Assembly (NCBI RefSeq): GCF_014638995.1
Contig: NZ_BMFR01000009.1
Span: 62,001 to 126,000, forward strand
Source: Virgibacillus oceani
GTDB lineage: Bacteria; Bacillota; Bacilli; Bacillales; Amphibacillaceae
Reading direction: 5' to 3'
Length of the DNA stretch: 64,000 bases
The translations under genes were made by a program, and so were the position numbers. Shown here piece by piece: positions 44,165 through 52,689 of the stretch. Position 1 is the first letter of the stretch. Every line of letters begins with the position of its first letter. The notes below the pieces were generated by a model, which was not told the origin of the DNA, did no database searches, and saw nothing but the letters and a program-made list of their open reading frames with translations.

Positions 44165-44452
44165 TTGAACATTTATGTAACCGAAGAAGCTGCAAGATGG
44201 TACAAAGAAGAACTGGATATCCAAAAAACTGCACACATACGTTTCTACGTAAGATACGGCGGTTTTGGCGGATTAGTACCTGGCTTTTCATTGGGAGTTT
44301 CCCTTGATTCGCCACATGAAATTCATACTGCTTACGAAACCGAAAATATGACATTTTATGTAGAAGCAAAAGACGCTTGGTATTTTGAGGGTAAAGACTT
44401 AAAAGTAGAAGTTGATAAAAAACTGAATGAACCCGTATTTACCTATATTTAA
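44165..44452 (+). CDS. yneR: HesB/IscA-like protein (YneR)
   Basis: A 95-residue small HesB-like fold protein: VTEEAARWYKEELDI, then IRFYVRYGGFGGLVPGFSLGV, then WYFEGKDLKVEVDKKLNEPVF. The cysteines needed for iron-sulfur binding in IscA are missing, as in B. subtilis YneR. The start is TTG at 44165 after AAGGAGATGAC. Function unknown. It completes the folE2-yidD-yneR unit and converges with yneQ. Confidence 0.85.
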   Translation: MNIYVTEEAARWYKEELDIQKTAHIRFYVRYGGFGGLVPGFSLGVSLDSPHEIHTAYETENMTFYVEAKDAWYFEGKDLKVEVDKKLNEPVFTYI

Positions 44453-44457
44453 TCATT

Positions 44458-44486
44458 AAAAAAGGCGTTGTTTTAACGCCTTTTTT
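44458..44486. terminator. Bidirectional terminator between yneR and yneQ
   Basis: AAAAAAGGCGTT pairs with AACGCCTTTTTT across a short T loop at the point where the two genes converge; T runs lie on both strands. Confidence 0.85.
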
Positions 44487-44784
44487 ATAATTTAAAATGC
44501 TTTATTTGATCCCATTTTTGCTCATTTACCAATATTCGTTTCTGAGTTTCACCAAATAAATCGTAATGCGGATAGTTTGGGTAATGATCAATCCATTCTT
44601 TTTTTAAGCCATATTGTTTGCCCCATGCAGCCAATTTATCAACGTTCTGACAGCCTACCTTTGTAACAGTATTGCAGTCAGGAAATCTCGGATCAATCCA
44701 GTAATGTGTAAGAAATGCTATATTTCCTAAATTAACGTCTTGCTTCCATCTCCTTAGTTCTTGGCGTGTTATCCCAAATGCCAT
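44485..44784 (-). CDS. yneQ: Conserved protein YneQ
   Basis: A 99-residue soluble protein conserved beside yneP in Bacillus: MAFGITRQELRRWKQDVNLG, AFLTHYWIDPRFPDCNTVTKVGC, then LAAWGKQYGLKKEWIDHYPNYPHYD. No known catalytic domain. The stop/start with yneP shares one base (TAATG), so both are translated together. Confidence 0.88.
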   Translation of the reverse strand: MAFGITRQELRRWKQDVNLGNIAFLTHYWIDPRFPDCNTVTKVGCQNVDKLAAWGKQYGLKKEWIDHYPNYPHYDLFGETQKRILVNEQKWDQIKHFKL

Positions 44785-45209
44785 TATGCTTCCCCGTTAA
44801 TCTGATTCATATATGCTTCATGCCAATCCGGAAAAGTTCGCCGCAATGATAATGGCCGGAAACTATCCTTTTTTACAATCACATGCTGTGTAGATCCGCT
44901 GACTGCCATTTCCCCTGCTTCATTTGTAATCGTATAACCATAGTTTGTCCGTATGCCATCATACTTTTCTATCCACGTTTCTACAAATGCTTTTTCTCCA
45001 TAATGAATTGGCTTTTTAAATGAAATTTGCGCATCAACAACCGGTGAAACCACATCAAACTTTTCCATGTCTGCGTATTTGAAACCAAGATGTTCAATGA
45101 GTTTCGTTCTTCCTATCTCAAACCACACTAAATAATTTGCATGATAGACAACACCCATCTGATCTGTTTCCTGATATCTTACTTCTATTGGTGTACGAAC
45201 CTTATCCAA
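44784..45209 (-). CDS. yneP: 4-hydroxybenzoyl-CoA thioesterase-fold acyl-CoA thioesterase (YneP)
   Basis: A hot-dog fold thioesterase of about 141 residues (YbgC type) that hydrolyses acyl-CoA. The active-site region RYQETDQMGVVYHANYLVWFEIGRTKLI contains the catalytic Asp in ETDQMG. The start is TTG at 45209 after AAGAGGAGGAAT, since the GTG further up has no ribosome site. Overlaps yneQ by one base downstream. Natural substrate unknown. Confidence 0.9.
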   Translation of the reverse strand: MDKVRTPIEVRYQETDQMGVVYHANYLVWFEIGRTKLIEHLGFKYADMEKFDVVSPVVDAQISFKKPIHYGEKAFVETWIEKYDGIRTNYGYTITNEAGEMAVSGSTQHVIVKKDSFRPLSLRRTFPDWHEAYMNQINGEA

Positions 45210-45299
45210 TTGTATTCCTCCTCTTAACACGTACCTATCGTATCTATTTTATCATAAGCGACATATGTTATAAGGTACTTTGCCTAAGTATAACGAAAA

Positions 45300-45323
45300 G
45301 CCTCAAATCTTGGGATTTGAGGC
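45300..45323 (-). terminator. Terminator of tlp
   Basis: GCCTCAAATC pairs perfectly with GATTTGAGGC around four bases; the minus strand then reads TTTTCG. It lies about 20 bp after the tlp stop codon. Confidence 0.75.
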
Positions 45324-45344
45324 AATCGGAACATTAACTATAAT

Positions 45345-45575
45345 TTATCCATTATGATTTGATTCGTCTTTAATTTCCTGTCGCATACCTTCAATTGCTT
45401 CCTCACGCCGTGTGTTTTTTGCTTCAATTTTTTCCTTATCTTCACCGGAAGAAAATTGCATCGTATCATGTGCCTTTTCTATATTTTGAGCTGTGTCCTG
45501 TACCATGTTCTGAAGCTTTTCAACATTATCACTTCGGTCATCCGGTTTTGGTTTATTTGGATAATTCTCTGTCAT
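45345..45575 (-). CDS. tlp: Small acid-soluble spore protein Tlp
   Basis: A 76-residue thioredoxin-like spore protein, from the ATG at 45575 (AAGGAG ahead; the longer frame has no site). It reads MTENYPNKPKPDDRSDNVEKLQ, then MVQDTAQNIEKAHDTM and EKIEAKNTRREEAIEGMRQEIKDES, the Tlp pattern: acidic, helical, without cysteine. Tlp is made in the forespore and found in the spore core. B. subtilis has it in the same place next to yneP. Confidence 0.93.
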   Translation of the reverse strand: MTENYPNKPKPDDRSDNVEKLQNMVQDTAQNIEKAHDTMQFSSGEDKEKIEAKNTRREEAIEGMRQEIKDESNHNG

Positions 45576-45646
45576 ATATATACTCCTTTCTATATTAGTC
45601 ATCACTATTTTTTACAGAAGTAAACATCCTATACGTAAGCCAAACA

Positions 45647-45696
45647 AAAAAAGAGCCCCTTCCGTCCGTACGATATTTAGACGAAAAAGCCCTAAA
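45647..45696 (-). terminator. Terminator of the FbpB-like gene
   Basis: On the minus strand AGGGCTTTTTCGTC pairs with GACGGAAGGGGCT, with several G-U pairs and a small bulge, followed by CTTTTTTTG. It lies about 10 bp after the stop of the gene at 45705. Confidence 0.55.
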
Positions 45697-45704
45697 TCAT
45701 TAGA

Positions 45705-45848
45705 TTATCTGCTGGTCTTTTTTAATGTTTGATTTCGTTTTGATTCTAAATTTTGCTCAATCTTATCTAATAGTGTTTGATCCTGCAATATTTGCTTACG
45801 ATTTTCCCTAACTAATTCATCAAATGAAAGCCTGCGTTTTAAAGAAAT
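45705..45848 (-). CDS. FbpB-type Fur-regulated basic protein, ATT start
   Basis: A 47-residue basic protein, too short to be seen by ordinary frame tracking. It reads ISLKRRLSFDELVRENRKQI, LQDQTLLDKIEQNLESKRNQ, then TLKKTSR. The SF-E-L-V-EN-K-IL-D-LL-KIE pattern matches the FbpB family (Fur-regulated basic protein, PF13040). In B. subtilis FbpB helps the small RNA FsrA spare iron. A good AAGGAG site (45858-45863) is followed nine bases later by ATT; there is no ATG, GTG or TTG at all in the frame between the previous stop and this position. It follows yneN by about 55 bp and is probably on the same message. No clear Fur box upstream. Confidence 0.6.
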   Translation of the reverse strand: MSLKRRLSFDELVRENRKQILQDQTLLDKIEQNLESKRNQTLKKTSR

Positions 45849-45903
45849 AGTAATCCACTCCTTTTTAAAAGCAGTATTACCATATCTTCTAAATTTTATA
45901 AAT

Positions 45904-46506
45904 CTAATTTAAAGAATGCATCATCTCGACCATATAATCGTATGTCATTGGCCCAACTTTCCGAGGTTGTTGTATTTTACCATTAGTGCCTATAAAATAT
46001 GTTGTTGGAATAGGTGCAATTTCATACGCATCGCTAACCTCAGAATCTTTGTCTAATAAAATCGGGTACGTATAATCGTACTGTTCAATAAAACTTGAAA
46101 CATTTTTTTCATTTTTTTCAGATCCCGTTAAATTAACTGCAAGAATTTCAACTTCATCTTTATATTCTTCATAGAACCTTTGCATTTCAGGCATTTCAAC
46201 TTTACATGGCGGACACCACGTTGCCCAAAAATTCAATATAACTTTTTTCCCCTGTAAATCAGACAATTTCACTGTATCACCAGCGAGTGTTTCAAGCTCA
46301 AAATCCGGAGCCAAATTCCCTGGTTCAATTCCAGATTTACCAGGGGGAACTATAGCAGCACCTTCAGCACCAGTATCTCCACTGACATTTACCGATTTTG
46401 ATTCTTCCTCTTCAGCTGATTTTTCCTTATTTAAATCAATTAAGTTAATGATAACAGCCCCTGCCAAAACAACAATAACTGCTATACCAAGAATTCTTTT
46501 AGCCAT
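45904..46506 (-). CDS. yneN: Membrane-anchored thioredoxin-like protein (YneN, ResA-like)
   Basis: A 200-residue protein with an N-terminal signal anchor (MAKRILGIAVIVVLAGAVII) and acidic linker, then a TlpA/ResA-type thioredoxin domain. Cys98 and Cys101 form the CPPC motif in NFWATWCPPCKVEMPEM; DIAPIPTTYFIG-like EIAPIPTTYFIG carries the cis-proline. Such proteins keep exported cysteines reduced, for example of cytochromes c or spore proteins. It lies between citB and tlp, as in B. subtilis. Confidence 0.93.
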   Translation of the reverse strand: MAKRILGIAVIVVLAGAVIINLIDLNKEKSAEEEESKSVNVSGDTGAEGAAIVPPGKSGIEPGNLAPDFELETLAGDTVKLSDLQGKKVILNFWATWCPPCKVEMPEMQRFYEEYKDEVEILAVNLTGSEKNEKNVSSFIEQYDYTYPILLDKDSEVSDAYEIAPIPTTYFIGTNGKIQQPRKVGPMTYDYMVEMMHSLN

Positions 46507-46798
46507 TGTGACTCTCCTTAATTAAAAATTCGTTTTATTTTTAAATATATTGCAAAATTAGCTTGTCCATTTAAAGACAATACAAACTATTCTATGTCAG
46601 CATGTTAATTCATATTAATTTTATTAAAAATATGCTACGAATAATTCCAGTTTATAACAAAATGTATTACACAAGAATAATATTACATATATTTAGCGAG
46701 AATCAAATGATATTAGGCTTAATTTTATAGTATGCATGATCACAATATTTGTAAAGTAAATCCGTTTAAATTCAAAAATTAGTCATTTTAACAAAATT
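46507..46798. other. Intergenic region upstream of yneN, no feature recognised
   Basis: AT-rich spacer between yneN and the citB terminator. I see no open frame with a ribosome site, no repeat and no clear sigma-A promoter apart from generic AT-rich words. Confidence 0.6.
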
Positions 46799-46830
46799 AA
46801 AGACCTTACATTAGATAATGTAAGGTCTTT
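46799..46830 (-). terminator. Terminator of citB
   Basis: AAAGACCTTACAT pairs perfectly with ATGTAAGGTCTTT around six bases, starting 21 bp after the citB stop codon. Confidence 0.8.
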
Positions 46831-46851
46831 AAAGTAGAGATTTTCATGTAA

Positions 46852-49560
46852 TTATGCTTCAAGCTTATTACGCAATACCATTTGTAAGATACCACCATGG
46901 CGATAATAATCGATCTCTACTTCACTATCAAAACGTGCAATAGCTTTGAATTCTGTAGTTTTTCCTTCCTCGTCTACAGCTGTAACTTTTACAAGGTCAT
47001 GTGGTTTAACACTTTCGTCAATTTCTATGTTAAACGATTCTTTACCAGTTAATCCAAGTTTTTCAGCATTTTCACCTTTTTCAAATTGTAATGGTAAAAC
47101 ACCCATCATTACTAAATTAGAACGGTGAATACGTTCAAAGCTTTCAGCAATAACTGTTTTAATTCCTAGCAGGTTTGTACCTTTAGCGGCCCAGTCACGA
47201 GAAGAACCCATTCCGTAATCTTTACCACCCATAACAATTAAACCAGTACCATCTTGCTGATATTTCATTGCTGCATCATAGATTGGCATAACTTCATCAG
47301 TTGGCCAGTAAGTTGTATAGCCACCTTCTGTTCCAGGTGCTAGAAGGTTACGGATACGAATGTTTGCAAAAGTACCACGCATCATCACTTCATGGTTACC
47401 ACGACGTGAACCATATGAGTTGAAGTTTCTCGGTGACACATTTTTAGCCTGTAAATATTGTCCTGCCGGCATATCTTTTGCTATTGCTCCAGCTGGAGAA
47501 ATATGGTCGGTCGTAACAGAATCACCAAATTTACCGATTGCACGCAGGTTATTTAATGGTGTTACAGTGCCTGCTTCTTTAGATAATCCTTCAAAGAATG
47601 GAGGATTTTGAATATAAGTCGATTCATCATCCCATTTAAATAGTGGTTCATCTGTTGTATCGATTTCGTTCCATTTTTCATTTGAGTTAAATACATTTTC
47701 ATACTCTTTACGGAAAATTTCTGGAGTAACAACACGTTGTACTTGTTCTTTAATTTCATCCATTGTTGGCCAGATATCTTTCATATAAATCGCATTTCCG
47801 TCTTTATCTTTACCAAGAGCCTCAGTCGTTAAGTCGATATCTACTGTTCCTGCTAACGCATATGCAACAACCAATGGTGGAGATGCTAGATAGTTAGCCT
47901 TAACAAGTGGGTGAATACGACCTTCAAAGTTACGGTTACCAGATAGAACGGAAGAAACAGTTAAATCATTTTTGGATATTGCTTCTTCTATTTCTTCACG
48001 TAATGGACCAGAGTTACCGATACATGTTGTACAACCATAGCCAACTAAATTGAAGCCTAATTGATCAAGGTATTGCTGTAATCCGGAATCGCTTAGATAA
48101 CGTGTTACAACTTTAGAACCTGGCGCTAATGATGTCTTAACATACTCAGGTACTACCAATCCTTTTTCAACAGCTTTTTTAGCAACTAATCCTGCACCAA
48201 GCATTACGTATGGGTTTGATGTATTTGTACAAGATGTAATTGCCGCAATTGCAAGTGCACCTGTCTTCATTACAGAGGTTTTACCATTTGTATGTTCAAT
48301 AGTAACTTCTTTATTAAACTCAGATTTATCCAATCCTAAACCTTGGTTTCCTGCTGGTGCTGTAACAGCTTTATTAAACTCTTTTTTCATATTTGATAAA
48401 GCAATTAAATCTTGTGGACGCTTAGGACCTGATAGGTTTGGTTCCAATTCTGAAAGATTAATTTCAACTAACTGTGTATATTCAGGATCCGCTTGATCTG
48501 ATGAATACCATAGATCATTCTCTTTACAATATTTTTCTACTAAAGCAATATGATCTTCACTGCGTCCAGTTAGACGCAAGTAGTTAAGTGATTCATTATC
48601 TACTGGGAAGAACCCACATGTTGCACCATATTCTGGAGCCATGTTTGATATTGTCGCACGATCCGCAAGTGGCATATCTTTTAGCCCTGGACCGAAGTAC
48701 TCAACAAATTTACCAACCACGTTTTGTTCACGAAGAACTTGTGTAACCTTTAATGCTAAATCTGTAGCGGTAGTTCCTTGTGGAAAGCTTCCAGTAAATT
48801 TAACACCGATTACTTCTGGTGCAGGGAAATATGATGGCTGTCCTAGCATTCCTGCCTCAGCTTCAATACCACCAACGCCCCATCCAAGTACACCTAGACC
48901 ATTAATCATCGTTGTATGTGAGTCAGTACCTACTAATGTGTCCGGGAATGCATCATAGCTTCCGTCTTCATTTTCTAAACCGTGAACAACGTTTGCAATG
49001 TATTCTAAGTTTACCTGGTGAACGATACCAGTTGCAGGTGGAACTGCACGGTAATTTTCAAATGCTTTTTGCGCCCAATTAAGAAATTCATAACGCTCCG
49101 CATTTCTTTCAAATTCCAGTTCCATATTTGCTTTAAGCGCGTTTGGACTTCCATATTGATCAACCTGAACAGAGTGGTCTATTACTAGGTCAACTGGAAC
49201 TTCAGGATTGATTTTGTCTGGTTCTCCTCCCATATCAACCATAGCCTTCCGTAATGAAGCCAGGTCAACAACTGCAGGAACACCTGTGAAATCTTGCAAA
49301 ATTACGCGAGAAGGCTTAAAAGGTACGTCTACACCTTCACCGTCTTTTGTTCCCCAGTTCGTCAATCCTTTTACATGTTCATCTTTAATTACTCGACCAT
49401 CGTGTTGGCGAATTAGTGATTCAAGCAAAACACGGATGGAAAATGGTAAACGCGATACATTGCCCTGGCCATTTTCTTCAAGCTTTTTTAATTGATAATA
49501 ATTATACGTCTTGCCATTTAGTTCAAATTGCTTTTTCGCATCAAACGTATTAGTTGCCAT
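46852..49560 (-). CDS. citB: Aconitate hydratase (aconitase)
   Basis: A 902-residue [4Fe-4S] enzyme interconverting citrate and isocitrate in the TCA cycle; in B. subtilis it also binds RNA when iron is low. The start is set at ATG 49560 (AAGGGGTAAG just ahead); the upstream extension is noise. Cluster cysteines lie in [12 protein letters not shown] and [13 protein letters not shown]. The swivel domain has [16 protein letters not shown] near the end. Full length for the IRP/AcnA family. Its promoter and a CcpC-type dyad are at 49676-49745. Confidence 0.96.
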   Translation of the reverse strand: MATNTFDAKKQFELNGKTYNYYQLKKLEENGQGNVSRLPFSIRVLLESLIRQHDGRVIKDEHVKGLTNWGTKDGEGVDVPFKPSRVILQDFTGVPAVVDLASLRKAMVDMGGEPDKINPEVPVDLVIDHSVQVDQYGSPNALKANMELEFERNAERYEFLNWAQKAFENYRAVPPATGIVHQVNLEYIANVVHGLENEDGSYDAFPDTLVGTDSHTTMINGLGVLGWGVGGIEAEAGMLGQPSYFPAPEVIGVKFTGSFPQGTTATDLALKVTQVLREQNVVGKFVEYFGPGLKDMPLADRATISNMAPEYGATCGFFPVDNESLNYLRLTGRSEDHIALVEKYCKENDLWYSSDQADPEYTQLVEINLSELEPNLSGPKRPQDLIALSNMKKEFNKAVTAPAGNQGLGLDKSEFNKEVTIEHTNGKTSVMKTGALAIAAITSCTNTSNPYVMLGAGLVAKKAVEKGLVVPEYVKTSLAPGSKVVTRYLSDSGLQQYLDQLGFNLVGYGCTTCIGNSGPLREEIEEAISKNDLTVSSVLSGNRNFEGRIHPLVKANYLASPPLVVAYALAGTVDIDLTTEALGKDKDGNAIYMKDIWPTMDEIKEQVQRVVTPEIFRKEYENVFNSNEKWNEIDTTDEPLFKWDDESTYIQNPPFFEGLSKEAGTVTPLNNLRAIGKFGDSVTTDHISPAGAIAKDMPAGQYLQAKNVSPRNFNSYGSRRGNHEVMMRGTFANIRIRNLLAPGTEGGYTTYWPTDEVMPIYDAAMKYQQDGTGLIVMGGKDYGMGSSRDWAAKGTNLLGIKTVIAESFERIHRSNLVMMGVLPLQFEKGENAEKLGLTGKESFNIEIDESVKPHDLVKVTAVDEEGKTTEFKAIARFDSEVEIDYYRHGGILQMVLRNKLEA

Positions 49561-49675
49561 GTAAGTCTTACCCCTTTCAGTCATACTGATATGGTCTATA
49601 CTTCGACCTTCCCAAAAAGTTCGAAATTTAGACATAAAATTTCCCTTTACCTATTTATCTTAAAGGAAATCAATC

Positions 49676-49704
49676 TATAAAACAATTATTTAAGGACCTG
49701 TCAA
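49676..49704 (-). promoter_or_regulatory. Sigma-A promoter of citB
   Basis: On the minus strand TTGACA (49704-49699) and TTTATA (49681-49676) are 17 bp apart, a near-consensus vegetative promoter. The predicted start point near 49668 gives a leader of about 110 bases. Confidence 0.65.
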
Positions 49705-49730
49705 CCTATATTAAAAACTTATTTAAAGCG

Positions 49731-49745
49731 ATAACTATTACTTAT
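49731..49745. promoter_or_regulatory. CcpC-type dyad upstream of citB
   Basis: The bases are ATAA-N7-TTAT, the dyad bound by CcpC, the LysR-type citrate-responsive repressor of citB in Bacillus. Its centre is about 70 bp before the predicted start point, close to the -66 site known in B. subtilis. Inferred from pattern and place. Confidence 0.55.
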
Positions 49746-49913
49746 ACATAAAACCAAATCAAAAAAATGGAGGTTATACATAGAATAACCCAAGCATAGG
49801 GTCCTGATCCCGGCATAAAACAAAAAGGACACTCCATATTTATTTATCTATGGTCAGTGCCCTGAAATCCTTTGAATCTATCAAGAATATAAAATAAAAT
49901 ATTATAAAGATTA

Positions 49914-51032
49914 TTATTCCGTATGTTCCTTAACTCTTATTCTAAAGGTACTTCCCTTGATTTCGTTTTTGATGATTTCAAGCTTTGCTTCATGTTTCTC
50001 CAAGATTTGATTCGTGATCATAAGCCCCAACCCAGTTCCATTTTGTTTTGTTGTAAAGAAAGGTTCGCCAAGCTTATGTATTATCTCCTCTGGTATACCT
50101 GGGCCTTCATCAATGAAATCAATGATTACTTGTGCAGCATTTTGGTGCACTTTTAATTCAATCTTTCCCCCCTCATCCATTGCTTCTGTTGCATTTTTTA
50201 ACAAATTAATAAAAACCTGTTTTATTTGCGAACGATCGCAATATATGGATGGATAGACCTTCTGTTTCCATTCGATGTCTATATTCTTGAGTCTTGCTTG
50301 TGGGTTTAATAAAGCAATTACATCATGAATCATATCGTCTACTCGCTCAACTCGTTTATTATCTGTCATAGGTTTCGAGACAAACAGCAATTCAGATGTA
50401 ATGGTTTCCATTTTTTCAATCTCGTCAATCATAATCTTATAATATTCTTCTTTTCTATTAACTCCAGCTTGTAATAACTGCAAAAAACCTTTAATGGATG
50501 TTAATGGATTGCGTATCTCATGTGCAATACCTGCCGCCAACTGACCTGCAATCGACATCTTTTCAGATCTAATCATCATTTCTTCTGCCTCTTTTTTATC
50601 TGAGATATCTTTTATCGTCGAGATAAAATAACTGTCATCACTATTTTCATCTTTTATTTTAGCGATAATACACTCTGTCCATATGTACTTTCCACTTTTA
50701 TTACGGATGTTTATGTTGAATGTTTGACCTATACTTGTATGATTATCAAAATGTGACTTTATGTAGGAGACATCATCAGGTGATATTTTTTCATACCATA
50801 AAGACCCACGTAAATCAGTAGTACTGTATCCAAACAATCGTTCAATTGACTTTGAAATAAAACAAACTTTTCCATTTTCATCCCATACTGTGATTAAATC
50901 ATTGCTGTTCTTTTCAATCCAATCAAGCATGAACTTCGGTAACCCTGTAACGTTTTCGAAAAACTGTTCTGTGATTTTCTTATCTTTTGTACCAACTTTT
51001 TTACTGTCAATCTCGTTTAATTCACGCTTCAT
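49914..51032 (-). CDS. PAS-domain sensor histidine kinase (sporulation-kinase-like)
   Basis: A soluble histidine kinase of about 372 residues from the ATG at 51032 (AGGGG ahead). Residues ~35-145 form a PAS domain with PAC tail (DWIEKNSNDLITVWDENGKV, WTECIIAKIKDEN). The HisKA helix carries His171 in AAGIAHEIRNPLTSIKGF, then the ATPase has INLLKNATEAMDEGG, FIDEGPGIPEEI and TGLGLMITNQILEKH. No membrane segment and no partner response regulator nearby; the build matches KinA/KinE-type orphan kinases feeding the Spo0 phosphorelay, which is inference. It lies between citB and yneK, where B. subtilis has cotM/sspP/sspO. Confidence 0.88.
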   Translation of the reverse strand: MKRELNEIDSKKVGTKDKKITEQFFENVTGLPKFMLDWIEKNSNDLITVWDENGKVCFISKSIERLFGYSTTDLRGSLWYEKISPDDVSYIKSHFDNHTSIGQTFNINIRNKSGKYIWTECIIAKIKDENSDDSYFISTIKDISDKKEAEEMMIRSEKMSIAGQLAAGIAHEIRNPLTSIKGFLQLLQAGVNRKEEYYKIMIDEIEKMETITSELLFVSKPMTDNKRVERVDDMIHDVIALLNPQARLKNIDIEWKQKVYPSIYCDRSQIKQVFINLLKNATEAMDEGGKIELKVHQNAAQVIIDFIDEGPGIPEEIIHKLGEPFFTTKQNGTGLGLMITNQILEKHEAKLEIIKNEIKGSTFRIRVKEHTE

Positions 51033-51294
51033 CACATTGCCCCCTATCGCAAAAAACAACAAAAACATTGCTTAAATATTGCTTTTAATACTTATATGCA
51101 CTAAGTTAGTATAATATGACGCTTGTATCTAACAATAGCTCCCATTATAATTGTATTATCGTGAAAATAATTAATAAATCTTATCCAATTATTTGTAATG
51201 TTACTATAAACGACGATAAAAATAAATCTTTTGTACTGTTTACATGAAATATTCTATCAATTTTAATCGTTTCATTAGGGAAAAAGGTGATTAT

Positions 51295-51762
51295 ATGTCA
51301 GCAATTGTCGATTACTTAATCGTATTATGGGGAATTTTGCTAATTAGTTTAATGTCAATTGGCGGATTCTTTATGTTTCGCAAGTTTCTAAAACGCTTGC
51401 CCAAGGAAGATGGAAAGTCAACACTTGATTGGGAAGAATATTACATGGAGAAAACGAGACACATGTGGAAAGATGATGAAAAAAAATTATTGGAAGAGCT
51501 TGTATCCCCTGTACCTGAATTGTTTAGAGATGTGGCGAGACAAAAAATCGCTAGTAAAATAGGTGAGGTCGCTTTAAATAAAAAACAAAGGACGATTACA
51601 CAAGATATACTGATAGAAGGTTATATAATTGCGACACCAAAACGCGATCACAAGTTTTTAAGAAAGAAGTTACGTGAAAAGGAAATTGATGTAACGCCAT
51701 ATGAGTCCTTATTCGAGCTCTCACCTGATACCTACAGAAATTTAAAAAAGCGATCACAGTAA
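51295..51762 (+). CDS. yneK: DUF2621 membrane protein (YneK)
   Basis: A 155-residue protein from the ATG at 51295, after AAAAAGGTGAT; the longer frame has no ribosome site. One N-terminal helix (VDYLIVLWGILLISLMSIGGFFMF) is followed by a cytoplasmic domain with DWEEYYMEKTRHMW, LVSPVPELFRDVAR and a basic C-terminus. Conserved among spore formers beside ccdC. Function unknown. Confidence 0.9.
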   Translation: MSAIVDYLIVLWGILLISLMSIGGFFMFRKFLKRLPKEDGKSTLDWEEYYMEKTRHMWKDDEKKLLEELVSPVPELFRDVARQKIASKIGEVALNKKQRTITQDILIEGYIIATPKRDHKFLRKKLREKEIDVTPYESLFELSPDTYRNLKKRSQ

Positions 51763-51777
51763 AGTGATTGCTTTTTT
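51744..51777 (+). terminator. Terminator of yneK
   Basis: AAAAAAGCGATCAC pairs with GTGATTGCTTTTTT. The left arm lies in the last codons of the gene. yneK and ccdC converge here. Confidence 0.8.
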
Positions 51778-51790
51778 AAATTCGAGCAGT

Positions 51791-52255
51791 TTACGTTAAT
51801 TGCTTCTCTAGCTTTTTAAATTTAAATAACATCGCAACTCTCCATGTAACAATCATCCCAAACGCGAGCAAGAAAAACATTCCGCTTGTTTCACCTAAGG
51901 AAATCGTGTTACCAATTGCTAACTTAATCAGAATTCTTATTAATAACAAACCAAATAAGATAAACACAAATGACTTCGACGGAATTAAATAGATGTCTTG
52001 CTCTTTTATTTCGAACTTAGATGTTCTAATAAGAAAAAATGAGAACACAACTCCTACAACTAATGCCTCGATTATCTCCTGGCCATTTAAACGGAACTGC
52101 GGAAATAAAAACATAAGTGCACCAGTACTCATAAATATAGGCGGTAATATAATTTTCTTTACAGTTGCGGGTTTTTTAGCCGCCTTTAACCGTACGAAAA
52201 TCATTAAGATAGCCATACAAGCAGCACCAATTGTACTTGCTATTACCCAAAACAT
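51791..52255 (-). CDS. ccdC: Cytochrome c biogenesis protein CcdC (YneJ)
   Basis: A 154-residue membrane protein with four to five helices (MFWVIASTIGAACMAILMIFV, PPIFMSTGALMFLFPQ, ALVVGVVFSFFLI, FVFILFGLLLIRILIK). It is the YneJ family associated with CcdA and YneI. In B. subtilis its deletion has no strong cytochrome phenotype. Order here is ccdA-mrpB-yneI-ccdC on one strand. Confidence 0.9.
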   Translation of the reverse strand: MFWVIASTIGAACMAILMIFVRLKAAKKPATVKKIILPPIFMSTGALMFLFPQFRLNGQEIIEALVVGVVFSFFLIRTSKFEIKEQDIYLIPSKSFVFILFGLLLIRILIKLAIGNTISLGETSGMFFLLAFGMIVTWRVAMLFKFKKLEKQLT

Positions 52256-52279
52256 GCTATATCAACTCTTTCTAAGAAG

Positions 52280-52666
52280 CTAAAGCTTTGTACCTGAATG
52301 TTCTATTTTATGTAATACTCGATTTATTGTTTCTAATACTCGATTTTCATCAAAAGGTTTAACGATAAAATCTTTTGCACCAAGCTCAATCGCTTCTACA
52401 ACAACTTTCTGCTGTCCCATAGCCGAACACACAACAATTGTCGCTTTTTCATCATACTTCATAATCTCCTTAATCGCATCAATACCATTCATGACTGGCA
52501 TGGTAATATCCATCGTTACTAAATCCGGTTTTACTTGTTGATAAAGTTCTGCAGCTTCTGCCCCATCTTTTGCTTCCCCAATAATTTCATGGTTTTCTCT
52601 TTTTAGTATTGAAGCTAATGTAACCCTCATGAATTTAGCATCATCGACTACAAGTATCTTCGCCAT
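52280..52666 (-). CDS. yneI: CheY-like single-domain response regulator (YneI/CcdB)
   Basis: A 128-residue receiver domain only. Asp8 and Asp9 (LVVDDAKFMR), phospho-acceptor Asp53 (LVTMDITMPVMNG), Ser/Thr in VVCSAMGQQ and Lys103 in FIVKPFDENR are all present. No output domain. Named CcdB in B. subtilis from its place beside ccdA, but the link to cytochrome c is not proven. No cognate kinase adjacent; the PAS kinase at 49914 is 1.2 kb away beyond yneK and ccdC. Confidence 0.92.
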   Translation of the reverse strand: MAKILVVDDAKFMRVTLASILKRENHEIIGEAKDGAEAAELYQQVKPDLVTMDITMPVMNGIDAIKEIMKYDEKATIVVCSAMGQQKVVVEAIELGAKDFIVKPFDENRVLETINRVLHKIEHSGTKL

Positions 52667-52689
52667 TCTATTATTTCCCCCAATAATAG

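Noticed and set aside
45864..45903. Fur box ahead of the FbpB-like gene
   Set aside because: The AT-rich words there do not fit TGATAAT-N-ATTATCA well enough.
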